Shown here piece after piece: positions 19,860 to 32,350 of a DNA stretch of 64,000 nt (positions are counted from its first letter, which is position 1; the number at the start of each line of letters is the position of its first letter). The position numbers were made by a program, and so were the translations under genes. The stretch spans positions 1 to 64,000 of the forward strand of contig VZTG01006672.1 of the NCBI GenBank assembly GCA_013397845.1, written 5' to 3'. The notes beneath the pieces are model-generated. The model saw only the letters and a program-made list of their open reading frames with translations, made no database searches and was not told the origin of the DNA. This stretch comes from Melanocharis versteri. Taxonomy: Eukaryota > Chordata > Aves > Passeriformes > Melanocharitidae.

Positions 19860-20860
19860 TTCTGAGAGGTGGCCCGGGCGGCTGACCGCCGAGAGAAACG
19901 TGGGTTGGTGGAGCACTGCGCCCGGAGAGAATACAGCGAGGGGGATGCCCGGATGCGCAGCCCCCAAAGCACCGGCAGGGCCGCAGCGCCCGGAGTCCCC
20001 ACTCCCCGGGCGGCGGTGCGGGTCCACTCCCGGCGGGCTTCCCGCGGCGGCGGGCGGGGCGGCGCAGTGGTGCGCGGTGCGTTGCGATGGTGCGCTGCGC
20101 GGCGCGGTGCGGTGATGCGCGGTCCCGCGCGGTGCTGGGGGCGTGNGCCGTGCTGGGATGCCATCGGGGGCCGAGCTGCTGGCGCTGGCCGCGTTGCTTT
20201 GCGCCGGCCCGCTGTCCGGTCCCCGCGGGGCGGCGGCGGCGGCAGTTGCGGCGTGGACCGCCTGGCTGAACGGGTCATGGGAGAACGGCGTGGACCGCAA
20301 CCGGAGCGGCTGGGAGGCGAGCGAGAGCGGCCTGTACGGGCTAGACTCGCCGCTGCAGTCGGCCGAGGGGCTGCTGGTGCTGCCCGACAGCCCCGACGAC
20401 TTCAATGCCTGCAGCGCGCTCACCAACTTCAGTGGGCCCCCCCCCGGCCGCCGGCTCCCCGGGCTGGCTCGCCCTTATCCAGCGCGGCGGCGGCTGCTCC
20501 TTTGCCGACAAGATCCGCCTCGCCGCCGAGCGCGGCGCCGCCGCCGCCGTCATCTACAACTACCGCGGCACAGGCAACGAGGTGCTGCCCATGTCCCACC
20601 ACGGTGAGCGCCAGAAACGGGAGGGCTCGCAAAGAGAGGGGTCCCCGCGCTGGGAACGGCCCCTTCCCTCCCTCTCTTCCGCTCGCGGATGCGGGAACAG
20701 GGCACTGCCCGGCCGCAGACCCCGCTGCACATCCGCGGCGCGGCTCCTCGGTAACAGCCGGGATTGTCGCTACCTCTCCCGCACCACGGGAGTTTCTGCC
20801 CGGACTGGCCGGTGCTGTTTCGCGTGCTGACGATGTTATTTTTTCTCTGATTAATGAGTA
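19860..20860 (+). promoter_or_regulatory. RNF128: CpG island and promoter of RNF128 exon 1B
   Basis: Dense CpG and G+C begin near 19860 and end near 20860, centred on exon 1B. A low-complexity run of 'gcggtgcg'-like units (20068-20135) lies just upstream of the start codon. One ambiguous base is at 20146. No TATA box is evident, as is usual for a CpG-island promoter. Confidence 0.75.
20158..20603 (+). CDS. RNF128: RNF128 alternative first coding exon 1B (one-base frameshift as given)
   Basis: Encodes the N-terminus of the longer-type isoform: an Ala/Leu-rich signal peptide (MPSGAELLALAALLCAG), AVAAWTAWLNGSW, GLYGLDSPL, NACS..TNFSG, then, in the +1 frame, GWLALIQRGGGCSFADKI and NEVLPMSHHG, matching the known human isoform 1 pattern WLALIQRGGGCTFADKI..NEVIPMSH. 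The frame changes at a run of nine C (20437-20445): one extra C, or two missing. Without it, the exon is in phase 1 with donor G|GTGAGC at 20604, the same as exon 1A, and would give about 419 residues. Both sides of the run are clearly coding, so a sequencing or assembly error is the likeliest cause. Confidence 0.93.
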
Positions 20861-23800
20861 ACCGTGTCCGAAATCTGCGGCTGCTGCTGGGGCTGAGGAC
20901 GAGTGGGCACTTGCCAAGCGCTCTGGCCGGCCTGGGCCGGGCCCTGGCTGTGAGTGTGTGGGGGTGACGGTCTCCACTTGGTTTGAGTTTCTGGCCTGAG
21001 CCTGTAGTCAGAGGTGATGGATGCTGAGGTTTTTAATGCCTGTTAAGACTGTGGAGTTGATTTGGGCTGTAAAGTAGGCTGGGTTTCCATGCTCAGACAC
21101 TGTTTCTCCCTATGCCCTGCACACTAACCAGCTCAAAAATAGGTGAAGTACAAGACTCTTCCGTGGGTAACTTTTCAGCAGCAAAATGCCGCTTTCTAAT
21201 GCAAGTAGCTGAAGGTCTTTAAAGGTTGTTTTCCAGTTTGCACAGGCTGATGACAGAGCTCTTCTTCTCTTGCTATAGAAAGTCTCCTACTTAGTGGCAA
21301 GTTTTTCCTGACCTGCCCATCTTTCAAATGAAGAATGAGATTTGGCTGTGTTTTAGGCTAATGTTACCTGAGAAACAGACCTAGGCTGAAAGCTGTATAA
21401 GTGTCTTCTGGTGACAGTCCAGGCAGGTGCCCTGTGTGTGACAGGGTGAATGGCTTTGGTGGCTCTGTCCAGCTGTGGGACAGACACGCACCCTCTTAGG
21501 TGTGTTGGAATTCTGTGAAGTGGCACTGCTTTGGGAAAGCCCATCTTCTGGACATAAATTGGACAATGAAAATGAATAGTGTGTCTTAAAGCTCTGAGTG
21601 GTTTGAAAAATAATTATATCCCTGCAGCAACCCTCTTAGAAGGGGTGGAGAGGATTTCTGTTAGCAGTGGGGTGCAAGTGTTCTGGTGAGACAAGAAAAC
21701 AGTAGCTGCCTCTGGAGATTTGTTGTGTGCAATTTTAATGAGTTGTAGGACTTGGAACTCTGCTATAAGAATTCAAAACATACAGTCTGGATAGGCTCTG
21801 GCCTTTTCTGGGACAAGGCTTTGTTATGTAGTCAATTCATCAGCTGAAATGTTATTGAGATCTGGCTATTGCTGGGCGAATTTCTCCTGCTGAACTGACA
21901 AAGTATCCCTGCCCTGAGCCCTGTTCACTGTGTGCCTGCCTAATCCTGCAGCTCTTGGAGGAGCTCCCTTGGCACTGCTGGCCTGGGTAGGTCACTGCTG
22001 AACCTGTTCTTGAGGGGAAGGGCCGTGTGCTCCTGCCCCTCCTCCATCCTGGCTGCTGGGAGACTTACAGCATCTTAACCTTGCTGGGAGCTGCCTCTCG
22101 AAAAGAGCCATGGGCACTTGGCAGGGTTTGCTCCAAGAGGAGCTCCCTCCTTTCCTATGCTGTCCTTAAGCTTCCTGCTGAGGCATTTATGTCAGAGTGG
22201 CTCTAGCTGTCCTGTTTATCCCGCATGATGGAATGGATACTCGAGGGCATGTTGAAACTTCCCAGCTGAACTGCAGACAAATGGGACAGGGACTTCTTGG
22301 AGAAGACAGCTTCTGTCAAACCACTTATTTAATCTGCCTGACTCCTCCTTGCCATATTGTAGCACAATTACTGGGCTAAGCTTGTTGCTGCTGTTGCTTT
22401 TATTGCTTGTCCTTGTTTTAGTTCCTTACTTTCTTTCCTGTTCCACCCTCCCTTTCTTCTTCTCTGGACTTGAGTTCTTTTTCTATCATTGTGTCTGTCT
22501 GCGAGTCCCTGTTCTTGGCTCTTCCCACAGTGATGCTCTTCCTTCCACTTACGGGGCTTTGGTTACACGCTGTTCTTGGGCCACCCCTGCCTTCTGCCGC
22601 TCCTGGGGGCCAGCGCTCTCTGGTCAAACTCGACAAAAGTTGTAGGCTTTGAACACGGCACGGCCAAGATGGAGGAAGCTACAAGTCATCAGCCTCATTC
22701 GGTTTGCCAGGTGCAGGATACTCCCTGTGTAATGCTGATGAGCTCAGTCTACAGCACTACCCCTCAAACTTAGGAGGTAAGAGCTGGTCATACTGCCCTT
22801 TGCTGAACTGTACTTTGGGATGACTCTCCTCTCCTGGCCTCATTGGTGGCACTGGGTGCTCTAAACTCTCCTGCAGCCAGTGGGGAAGGTGGCTCTGCTC
22901 ATTAAAGAATGGGCTTTGTGCAACTACAACTCCCGCCATGGCTGTAACAGCTGTAGGTGTGCTAATGGTGACTTTGCAATCTGGGTTTCCTATTTGGCTT
23001 CATTTCTGCTCTGACTGTGGCCATATGTCATCAAGTGAAACCAAACAAGGCCAAACACTTCCTCCAATATGAGGCAGTGAGAAGCAGCATGAGATGGCTT
23101 TGCTGGGGTCGGGGGGGATTAAGCCAGCAGTACTGAGTACTCCTCTCAACTGTGGGGCATGGAGCTGTCATCAGCCTGGCAGAGAAGGAAGATCTCTGTG
23201 GGTGGGCTCTGATAAAGTATATGGCACAGTACACTTTTCTTCAAAGAACTTTGGTAGCAACAAAACACAAAGTTATTAACAGAAGTTTATCTAAAAGTAT
23301 GCCTTTTTCTGGAGTGTTCAAACTTGGCTTTTGAAGCAACTTTCTTGTTTAGAGACTTAAATGAGCCTGTATTTGCAGCAGTGTTTGTCCTAGTCATCCT
23401 GCTTCCAGAGACTTTTTTCTTATAATCATCACGTTTAGTCTGATGAATTCTTTATTGCATCAGTGCTCCATATAACCTTTTGGTGTGCCAGCTTAAAAAA
23501 AAAATGAAACAACAAAAACAACCCAACAAAAGCAAACCACTCTGGCAATTAAAACAACAGAATGCAGTGAATAGCCAGATCAGATATGATCAAATCCTGC
23601 CTAATCATCTTTAACATGTAGAATGTCAAGAATTTAATGGAGTCCAAAGTAAAATTTACTTTGTGATATATAAGCACAAACCCCTATCAATTAGCAAACT
23701 TGAGTTTTAACTGTGCACATTTCAAGATGGTACCGCTCTGTGTCAGGCTGAGCAGGGTTTCAAAGTACAGTTCTATGTGCTCATAATTGCACCTCTCTGT

Positions 23801-26800
23801 AATCTCTATTGACCTTCTGAAAAAGACATTTGATTGGAGAAAACCAGCAGCATGTGGGGAAAAAATGCAGGGCAAGAGTTGGTTTGAATTAAAGGTGGAC
23901 CTTGTTTTAAGGTAGAACCAGGCTGTTAGGTGGCTTTGGCTTGAGGGCATGGTGGTGCCCGTGGGAAGTGTTCTTTCATGTTCAGTATTTCCTTGCAGCT
24001 GGTGAAGAAGGATTCTTCGCAGGTCAGAAAGCAACTGTGATAATTTTCTTTGGTTTCTCCCTTGTGGTGTAACTCTGGACTTGAGAAGCACATCACCTGA
24101 TCTGCAGAGGGGATTTTGGGATTATTCTGGGAGAACACAGCTAAATGATTCTGACTCAAGCAGTAACAGTTTGTCTCAGGCTAACAAGATCTGGTTCAAG
24201 CGTTAACTTGCATCAGTGGGTGAAAGGGGAAGGAAAGGTTAAATATGTAGCACTGCTACTTATTTTACTCTGCAGGAATTTCACTGGGGTGAAGCCTTAC
24301 CTCCATATGCTTAGAGGAAACAGTGTATGGCAGAAGTGTCTAGTTGTGCTCCACTGCTTTTTGTGAGGTATGATCTTCAGAAACAAGCTAAAATTTTGCC
24401 AAGGTATTAAAAGGCTGATGTGAGCTGTAAAACTGTCAAAGATTGAGTCAGAATTGTAATCCCAAGACAGGCTGTGCTGAGACTTTGTAAGCCTTGTGTA
24501 AACAAATAGTGCATCTCTCTTTGCAGCGAGTGAAGACGTGCTGAGGACATCTGAGGAGAGGAATGAGGATGCAGGATCTAATTAATGACACTTCCTCTCT
24601 CATGTTTCTTGGACATGGCCAGATGAGCCTCTGCAGATCATCAAGCCTTTCCTGCCTTTCCTACAGTTCTTTTTTGAGGAGGACCTTGCATACATCTACT
24701 GTGCCTGAATGGTACTTGCAGTCTAGTGTCTGGAGTCTGTAGCTCTTTGCATCTGAGAATAACTTTTTGATGTGTATGTGCTGCAACTTCGTCTTTATCT
24801 TCTTAAACTCTGTTTGGGTCTCCTGGCTGCCTGGTTTAGAGTAAATTAATGTCAGAGGAGTAATAGCATTCAGATAAGCAACTGTGGCACGTGGGTCTGG
24901 CTGGTGACCCTGATCTCCCACCCTCAGGGGATTGGTGGGGTGTGACAGTGACTGGGGCTGCCCCCAGCGCAACAGTCTGTGAGCAAGCAGGAGGGGCATT
25001 GAGAAACTGGATGAGACTAACTGGTGCTATTGACAGCTTCTGATCCCTGCTCTTGCTCTTTATGATATAATTTAGATACCTCTGTGCCATGGAAAACTGT
25101 AGGGTAGGTATCATCCCTTAGACAGCCTGGAATAGGTCTGTGATGTGCCCTTGCACTTTGGGTTTACTGCTGAAATGTGAAAGGATGAATTAAAATCCTA
25201 AGTGACAGCTGTGGTAGCAGCATTGTGAGGGACATCATGTCTCTAAAACAATGACAGTGCCTGTTTGCCTCCAGCCTTGAATGTTCTGGTAAGCACACAG
25301 CAGTCAGCTCAGCACAGTTCCCCACTGTGTCCAGTGTGACCTGTCATCTTTTCACAGGCAGATGCTTTCTGGCTGATACTGTGCCCACTTACATCATTTT
25401 ACCATTAGCTTTCTCAAACTCACTTGTTCCCAGTGAACACTAAGCTGCCACGAGCATGTGGAGAGCAAGGGATATTAGTGGTGAGCTCAGTCTCATTCAG
25501 AGAGGGTGAGCAATGTATTTACTAAACCAAACTGCTGAAAACTGTTGAGTAAACTCACCAAAGAATTTTCATTAGGAATTTTGCTTGCTGTTTCTCCAGG
25601 GGGTTTTATATGCTGTTTGCTAGATTGAAAGGTGGTACTTTGGTCTTGCAGGTGCCATTGACCAAACAGCATGTGAAGAGAGCTGTCCTACAGATCTCAT
25701 TCATTTCTGTGCCCTTGAAGAGTGTTACTGTCCTGGCTGCTGTTTTAGAGGATGATTTCATGTTATAGATGTTCTAAGATTTAGGGGACGGGAGCATTTA
25801 CGTAAGACTTTAAGGCTCAGAAGGGGGGAGGCGGAGAAAAAAAGGATTGGTAACTGTTGGATTCACTTGACAAATAATAACGCTATTTAAACTAAATAGA
25901 GTGCAGGTTGGTTTCCACCTCCAGTATTCCCTGGGGACTGATGGAAACTCACATCATGTAAAACTACATTGGTCTTGATGTGCCTCTTTACACACCTAGC
26001 CTGTTTGGTAAAAAAGTTTCCCCACACTTCCTAGTGTGGAAATCTTCCTTCTCTGTGTGTCTTGCTGTCCTGTTCACCTTATTCATCCTTGATATGTATG
26101 AAGGGATAGCATGTGTCCTGAGCTGATGATAGAGACTGGGGAGGAGTGCTGATGCACTTGAAGGCTGTGGTGACATTCAAGGAAGCCTGGACAGGCTGGA
26201 GAGCTGGGCAGAGAGGAACCTAATGAAGTTCAGCAAGGGTCCTGCACCTGGGGAGGAATAACTCTGGCCAGCTGTACAGGCTGGGGCTGATCTGCTGGAA
26301 AGCAGCTCTGTGGAGAAGACCGTGGGGATCCTGGTGGACACAAGCTGTCCATGACCAGCAGTGTGTTCTTGTGGCCAAGAAGGTCAGTAGGATCCTGGGG
26401 TGTGTTAGGAAGAGGTAAGGGAGGTGGTCCTGGCCCTCTACTTTGCCCTGGTGAGGCCTCACCTGGAGTTCTGTGTGCAGTTCTGGGCTCCTTGGTTCAA
26501 GACAGATATGGAACACCTGCAATGAGTCCAGAGAAGGCCTGTGAAGATGATGAGGGACTGGAGCATCTGTCATACAACCAAAGGTTGATGGAGCTGGGCC
26601 TATTTAGGCTGGAGGTGAGAAGACTGAGAGGGGACCTCATCAGGGCACAAAAATGTGTTAAGGGTGGGTATCAGAAGGATAGGACTAGTCTCTTTTCAGT
26701 GGTGTCCAGAGCAGTACAAGGGACAGTGGGCACAAACTGAAACAGAGAAAGTTCCATCTGAATAGGAGGAAAAACTTTTTTAGTGTGAGGATGACTGAAC

Positions 26801-29800
26801 ACTGGAACAGACTGCCCAGAGAGGTTGTGGAGTCTCCCTCACTGGAGATATTCAAAACCTGTCTGGATGTGATCCTGTGCAACCTGCTCTGGGTGAACCT
26901 GCTTTAGCAGGGCGGTTGGACTAGATGATCTCCAGAGGTACTTTCCCACCCCAGCCATTCCATGATTTTGTGTGAATGTTTGCCCCTGGATGCTGAAAGG
27001 CTTGTGTGTTTAGGAGGAAGAGATCAGACATAGTGCCATCTGTCAAGTAAAGGAAGCTGAAAGTAGATTTAATAAAGCTTAGGTGATAGTGTGAGGAAAA
27101 AGGCAGTTCAGTCAGTTTAGGTCATAAGGGGCTGTAGCTTTAAATAACTGCAGAATAACCTGAATGTAAATTATTCTTTTATCTTGGTGATAGATAATGT
27201 TTGGGGTGGAGAACATGCAAAGCAGGGGAAGAAGAAACAAGCCTACTGACATCAGATTATCCAGGCTTATATTGCTCCTGAACTATGAGTTCAATCACCC
27301 TCCCCTCTTCGCAAAGGGGAGAGCTTATCACAGGGCAATAAAGGCATTTCCTCTGACAATGTCTGGGATGGAGGATGATTGTGGGGATGGGCACATTCCT
27401 GATGAGATTTTTGCCTTGTCCCTGTGGATGAGAGCAATCAGCACTTTATTTTTTTATCCACACTGTACCATGGATGGGAGCAGAGCTGGCCTGCAGGGTC
27501 TGGTTTCATAGTGTCTGAGGCCAGGGAGAGCCCTCATGTCCCTAGAGTGGTGTGCTGCTGAGACTTGGTGGCTTTTATGTGCAGTGCTGGCCTGTCATCT
27601 GAGGTGAATTACGTAAGGTTGGTAATACCAGCTCAGTCTGTGTACACTGTTAGTTTATTTTTTCTCCTCCTGTAACAGATAACACTAAGCTCATACCAGC
27701 CTGTTTGATAACCACCAGAAATTCAGTTTCTTACTATTTCAGTACTGTGAGATAAGCAATGTTCAAGACGTTTTTTTTTTTCTAAACATGGAAGATAGGC
27801 TATCAGATACTGCTCTCACATGCCTGAGGAACCAGGTGTGCTAAACTGGTAGGAAATGGTTGCAGTGTCAACTGACAGTGTCTTTCATGTTAAAGGACCG
27901 GAGGTAGCTTGATCTCCTAATGCCTTTTTTCCTGATGGTAGGGTTGGAGAGGTGCCAGGGGAACACCTCTAGCTCCTTTGACTAAGGCTTAAGGCATAGG
28001 TAGTGCTGATCTGTGCTGCAAGCACCATATCTTGTAGATAAAAACAATGATCCAGGCACCAAGTTGTCTTTCGTCTCCTGAAAGAGCCTTCAGATAGCAT
28101 TTCTGCTGTGGTTAAGGAGAACCTGTCTATTCTCTGAGAATTCAAACTCCAAAGTCTGCACTTTCCTTTTCTTTTTTCCTTTTTTTTTTATATATGAAAT
28201 ATTCAAAATCAAAAGTAGTTTCTTCCATTCTGCTTTTTTGGAGCAGGTAGCTTATGTGGTGGTCAGCTGGGGCTGTTGAAATAGATTAGTAATCCCACCA
28301 AGAGCAAGGATGGGGTGGGAGTATTCCCAAGTGGAGCGCTGGGCATGCTGGGGTGAGCTGTGCTGGTCCTGGGGAGAAGTAGTGTGGCTGTGCCATAGCA
28401 GAGGCACTGGTTGCACAAGGTGCTCTCTGGACAGAGTGAAGGAATACTGGTGAAACTGTGGGCACTTAATTTCAGTCTGATTAAAGATGAAGCAAAACTT
28501 AAGACTTTGAGAAAGCTGGGAGAAAAAAAGGATGAGATCCAAAATGTTGGAGGCTGTGTATGACACACTAGCTTTTTCCTTGTTCTGAAATAACTTGCCT
28601 ACTTAGCATGTTTTATACCTTCTTTCTTAAAAATGCCCTTAAAATTATTGCCTTCCTCACATATTTTCACTAAACTGTGTTGTAGCTCGGTCTGTTCCCC
28701 AAGAGGAAAAGGGTCCACCAGTTTTACATCCTGTTCTTGGTAAATGGTGATAGAGACATTAGAGAGATTTGGCTCTCGCTGTCCAAGAAAAGAAAGATCT
28801 ATGGAATTTGCCCAAAGTTACACTGAGGCCTTAAAACCAAAATGAAGGGGTCTTTCATGACTTAATTGAAGCTGAATTTGTTTTGTTTAAACAATGCAAA
28901 TTGGCTGCAATGCCTGAAAGAGCTGAGAAATTACTTTTGAGTGAGGGTAGAAGAAGTGACTTGGAGTTCTTGAGTTGGCTTTGGTCAGTGGATTTGTTTG
29001 GCCTTGATATCCGATCCTTTCCTTGATGTGTTTTAATGCATTAATAAATTGTGATTTTATTGCTAAAAGTGAGCATTTTTAAGGCATGGATTCCATACCA
29101 TTGCATTCTAAATATTGTGGGTGTGAGTGTTCTCCAGGTCCTACAACTTGCTTGGTTTGGGATAAATTTATCTGTACCATACAAAAATGTAGCACTGGAT
29201 TACAATAATCACTTTAAATGAATGTGAAAAGGCAGGTATTTACTGTGCAGAAGTTAATGCTCCCTGCTCTAAGCCCCCCTTGCACATCTCATTTCTCTAC
29301 TGAATTGTTGAAGCTGTAACTTTGTGTTTAGGAGCAGAAGTGTACTGGCAGAACAGGCGAAGTCTTTGCAGGGCCGTTTTTTGTATAGGTATTGATACCG
29401 CTATAAATAGATGCAACTCCACTCTACATCTAAGCCAAACTGATCCAGGAAGGTAAAACTTGGATCCCAGTCACGCACTTTCCTTGTGGGCCCAATGTTC
29501 TGTGCCCCAGCTCTTCCCTGCCCCAACAAACCACTCGGGTTCATGTGCTTCATCAACCCATTTCCTTCAGATTTTGACCAGCTACTGCCTTACAAACTGG
29601 GAGGTGCCCAAAGAGGCAGGTTGTGTTTTGCTGAAGAGCTGAATAACTTTCCCTCTTCAGTTTCACAGGAAATGGGAAAGGAAAGAGGCTGGGAAATGTT
29701 TTAACTGAACAGGTCTTGCTTCTGTTTAGCAACGAGGCCATTATCAGCTAAACAGGCAGCAGATTAATTTCACCTTCTAGTGTCCCTTATAAACTGTTTC

Positions 29801-32102
29801 AGAAGCTTCACCTGAACCACAAAAGCTGACACCTGGGCAAAGAACCTGGGTTTCTGTGAGGTTTTTTGCCGTGCACAACTAACAGACTTTCCTCTTGCTT
29901 TGCTGGAGTCTGGGTGGGGAAAAAGCTGACAGTTGAGAGCAGCTGCTGTGCTTGAGATACCTCTCCAGACATCCCCTCAGATACCTTGTTTCCTGTATGA
30001 TGGCCAAGCCCTGTCAGGAGTCTCTGTCTAGGCTGGTGGTTTCAAGGCCACGGTAACATCTTCCACTGCCTGTAATGATGGGACTCAAGTAGCAGCTCAG
30101 GAAGTGTTAGGTGAGGGTGATCCCCTTGCTTTTGCTATAGAAACATAGAAGTTGTTGCAAACGTGCTGATGGAAATGGCCACTTACTTCTGCCCTCGTTG
30201 TGCCAGTGTCAAAGCCACTAGCTGGCCACTCGCATGTGCTCACCTAAAGCAGAGCTGAAATTGCAACAGAAATCTCTGGTGTTGAGAAGTGTCAGTGAGA
30301 AGTAAAGCTGTCATCTGATGACATCCTTGTGAACCATGCAGTCTGAAAATTAAATGGAAGATGTTTCTTTCTTTAAGGGTAAAACTTATTCACAATGGAT
30401 GGCTTAGTAGCTGGAATGGTTTTGCAGGCTGATGTTTTATTAATAGGAATCCCTACACTGTGTCTTGTGTTGTGCATAACCACAAGATAGATTTACTGTG
30501 AGATATGCAGAAATATAGGGGAATAAGGTAGAGCAACCTTTTTTGCTTTCTTTTTTGGCAGGCTTTTTATTTTCTCATTGTTGCAGCCTGTTCTTCCACA
30601 CTTTCTTCCATGCTTATGAAAGCAAGTCTCAGCTTCTGACTTGATGCTTAATTCTTTGCTTGCGGGTAATACCTGACTCCAGCTCATTTTATACCTGACA
30701 TGTAAGCTCTAGTTCATCCTAAAGAGTAGTTGCGGTCTGGGAGACTTTTTTTTTCTCTTCTTTGTGTGATGTTGTAGTCTTTACAAGGAGCTTTCTGAAT
30801 AAAAGATTAGTTTTGTCCCACTGTGGAAAGTTGCTTGCTGTGTTGGATCACAAGTATTATGTGAACAAGCTGGAAAACTAATAAACACTTTCTCCAATGA
30901 CAGCCTTTGTGGTTTAACACCAATTCTAGGGTTTTTTCTAGGCAGAGGAAAATAACCTGAATAACTCAGCAGAGGGAAAAACCATTGGTCTTCCCATTAA
31001 AGAGTGTTTGGCTGGGGGCTTAGCTAAAAATAGCACTTGGTAACCATCTTTATTCTTCCCCCATGCGATGTCTGTTATGAATGTTGTGCGGCTGATGGTT
31101 TAATGCAGTGAGACTCCTGATCAGCTAGTCTCAAATCTGCTTTTCTTGTATTTAGTTTAGAGAGAGAGAGCATTTATAATTTACTCATCACCCTTTCTCC
31201 CTTTTTTTTCCCCTCCTTCTTAATAACCTCTCTGTTATATTGGGACTTTCTAATGTTTCTACAAACAGTATCAAGTGTCCTCAAGCCCTTGCATGTCCCT
31301 GAAAGGAAACCAGTGTGCTTAGTGACTGGAGTTGCTTGAAATTTCTTCCTACCATAAACGCGTTGGTTCCTTTGACTAGTTGTGGTGTTCAACTAAGCCA
31401 ATAAAACCTGTTGTTAAAATCAGGATGGCATTTGGCATCTTGCCCCCAACTGTTTAAAAGTGGAGCACAGCTCCCTTCATATTTGCTTCCCTCTGAATTT
31501 GCAGTAGAAAATCACAAAACCACTTGGAATTCACAATGAAATTTCCCTCAATCATTTCTCAATTGCTGCTGAAAATACAGAAGCGAAGGGTGATCTATGT
31601 CCTTGATGGTTCAATGTTTGCGGAAGTACTCAAAAGTACTGTCAAATTTAGAAAAGAGGTGTTAAGAAGTAGCAGTGGACCAGCAAGGGAGTTGGATCCA
31701 TTTCAGGAAGAAATCCCTGTACAAATATCACAATCCCCAGTGACCTTACCTGGTAGAAGATTTATTTTTAACTTCATGTAGTTCAAAGGCATGTTAAAAT
31801 GTAAATCACCAAAGTGTCGTGTCTAAAATAGGGCAGTCAGTGTCCTATATAGGAGTGAGGAGTGCTGTGGAGACAAATGAATTCTAAACATGGTTCACTT
31901 ATGCCGCTCATAGGTAATGGGGCGTACTTTCAGCTGGACAAACACATAGTGATGGCACTTGTTCCATCAGTTCATATTGAATCTATAAATACTATTTAGA
32001 AACTTCCCACAGCCCACTTTAGCACCTGAAGCAGAATATCTAAGACAATGCCTCTGATACAACACCTGGAAACTGAGCATGGATTCCCTTTCTCTTTTGC
32101 AG
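20604..32102. other. RNF128: RNF128 intron 1 (after exon 1B)
   Basis: An 11.5-kb intron from the exon 1B donor to the exon 2 acceptor. Contents seen are one CR1 3' fragment (26172-26974), short A- or T-rich runs (e.g. 23493-23530, 27771-27781, 28173-28190) and no further exon. Open frames here reach only about 130 codons and lack domains. Confidence 0.8.
26172..26974 (+). mobile_element. CR1 LINE, 5'-truncated 3' end
   Basis: About 800 bases with typical CR1 3'-region order: 'gaggcctcacctgg', 'tgtgtgcagttctgggctcc', 'gagagaggtt'-type segment ('cccagagaggttgtggagtc'), 'ggttggactagatgatctcc', ending 'ccattccatgattttgtg', the diverged CR1 tail. CR1 is the dominant avian LINE. It is diverged and 5'-truncated, so it is inactive. 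Confidence 0.93.
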
Positions 32103-32350
32103 GTGCTGAAAAGATCGTTGCAATTATGATTGGCAACCTGAAAGGCATGGAAATCTTGCACCGGATTCAGAGCGGCATGAAAGTCACCATGGTCATCGAA
32201 GTGGGCAAAAAGCGCAGTCTTGCCATGAATTTCTTCACCATCCTCTTCATCTCTGTGTCATTTTTTGTTGTGGCAGCAGCAACGTTGGGCTGCTATGTCT
32301 CTTACTCTGCTCGGAGACTCATTATCGCAAGGGCCCAGTCCAGGGAGCAG
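32103..32350 (+). CDS. RNF128: RNF128 exon 2: end of PA domain and transmembrane helix
   Basis: Acceptor TCTTTTGCAG, donor CAG|GTGAGT. Begins in phase 1 (completing the Gly codon shared with either first exon) and ends in phase 0. It reads AEKIVAIMIGNLKGMEIL, then VTMVIEVGKK, then a single hydrophobic helix FFTILFISVSFFVVAAATLG (about residues 179-201 in the 1A isoform) and SARRL..ARAQSREQ on the cytosolic side. The family's known equivalent is VAIMIGNLKG..VTMVIEVGKK..SVSFFIITAATVG. Confidence 0.97.

Noticed and set aside
19869..20861. 330-codon plus-strand frame over the exon 1B island
   Set aside because: Ala/Arg/Pro-rich shadow frame caused by base composition; the RNF128 PA-domain signal is in other frames.
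26351..26740. 129-codon plus-strand frame in RNF128 intron 1
   Set aside because: It lies entirely inside the CR1 3' end, in a part that is not the intact CR1 reverse transcriptase.
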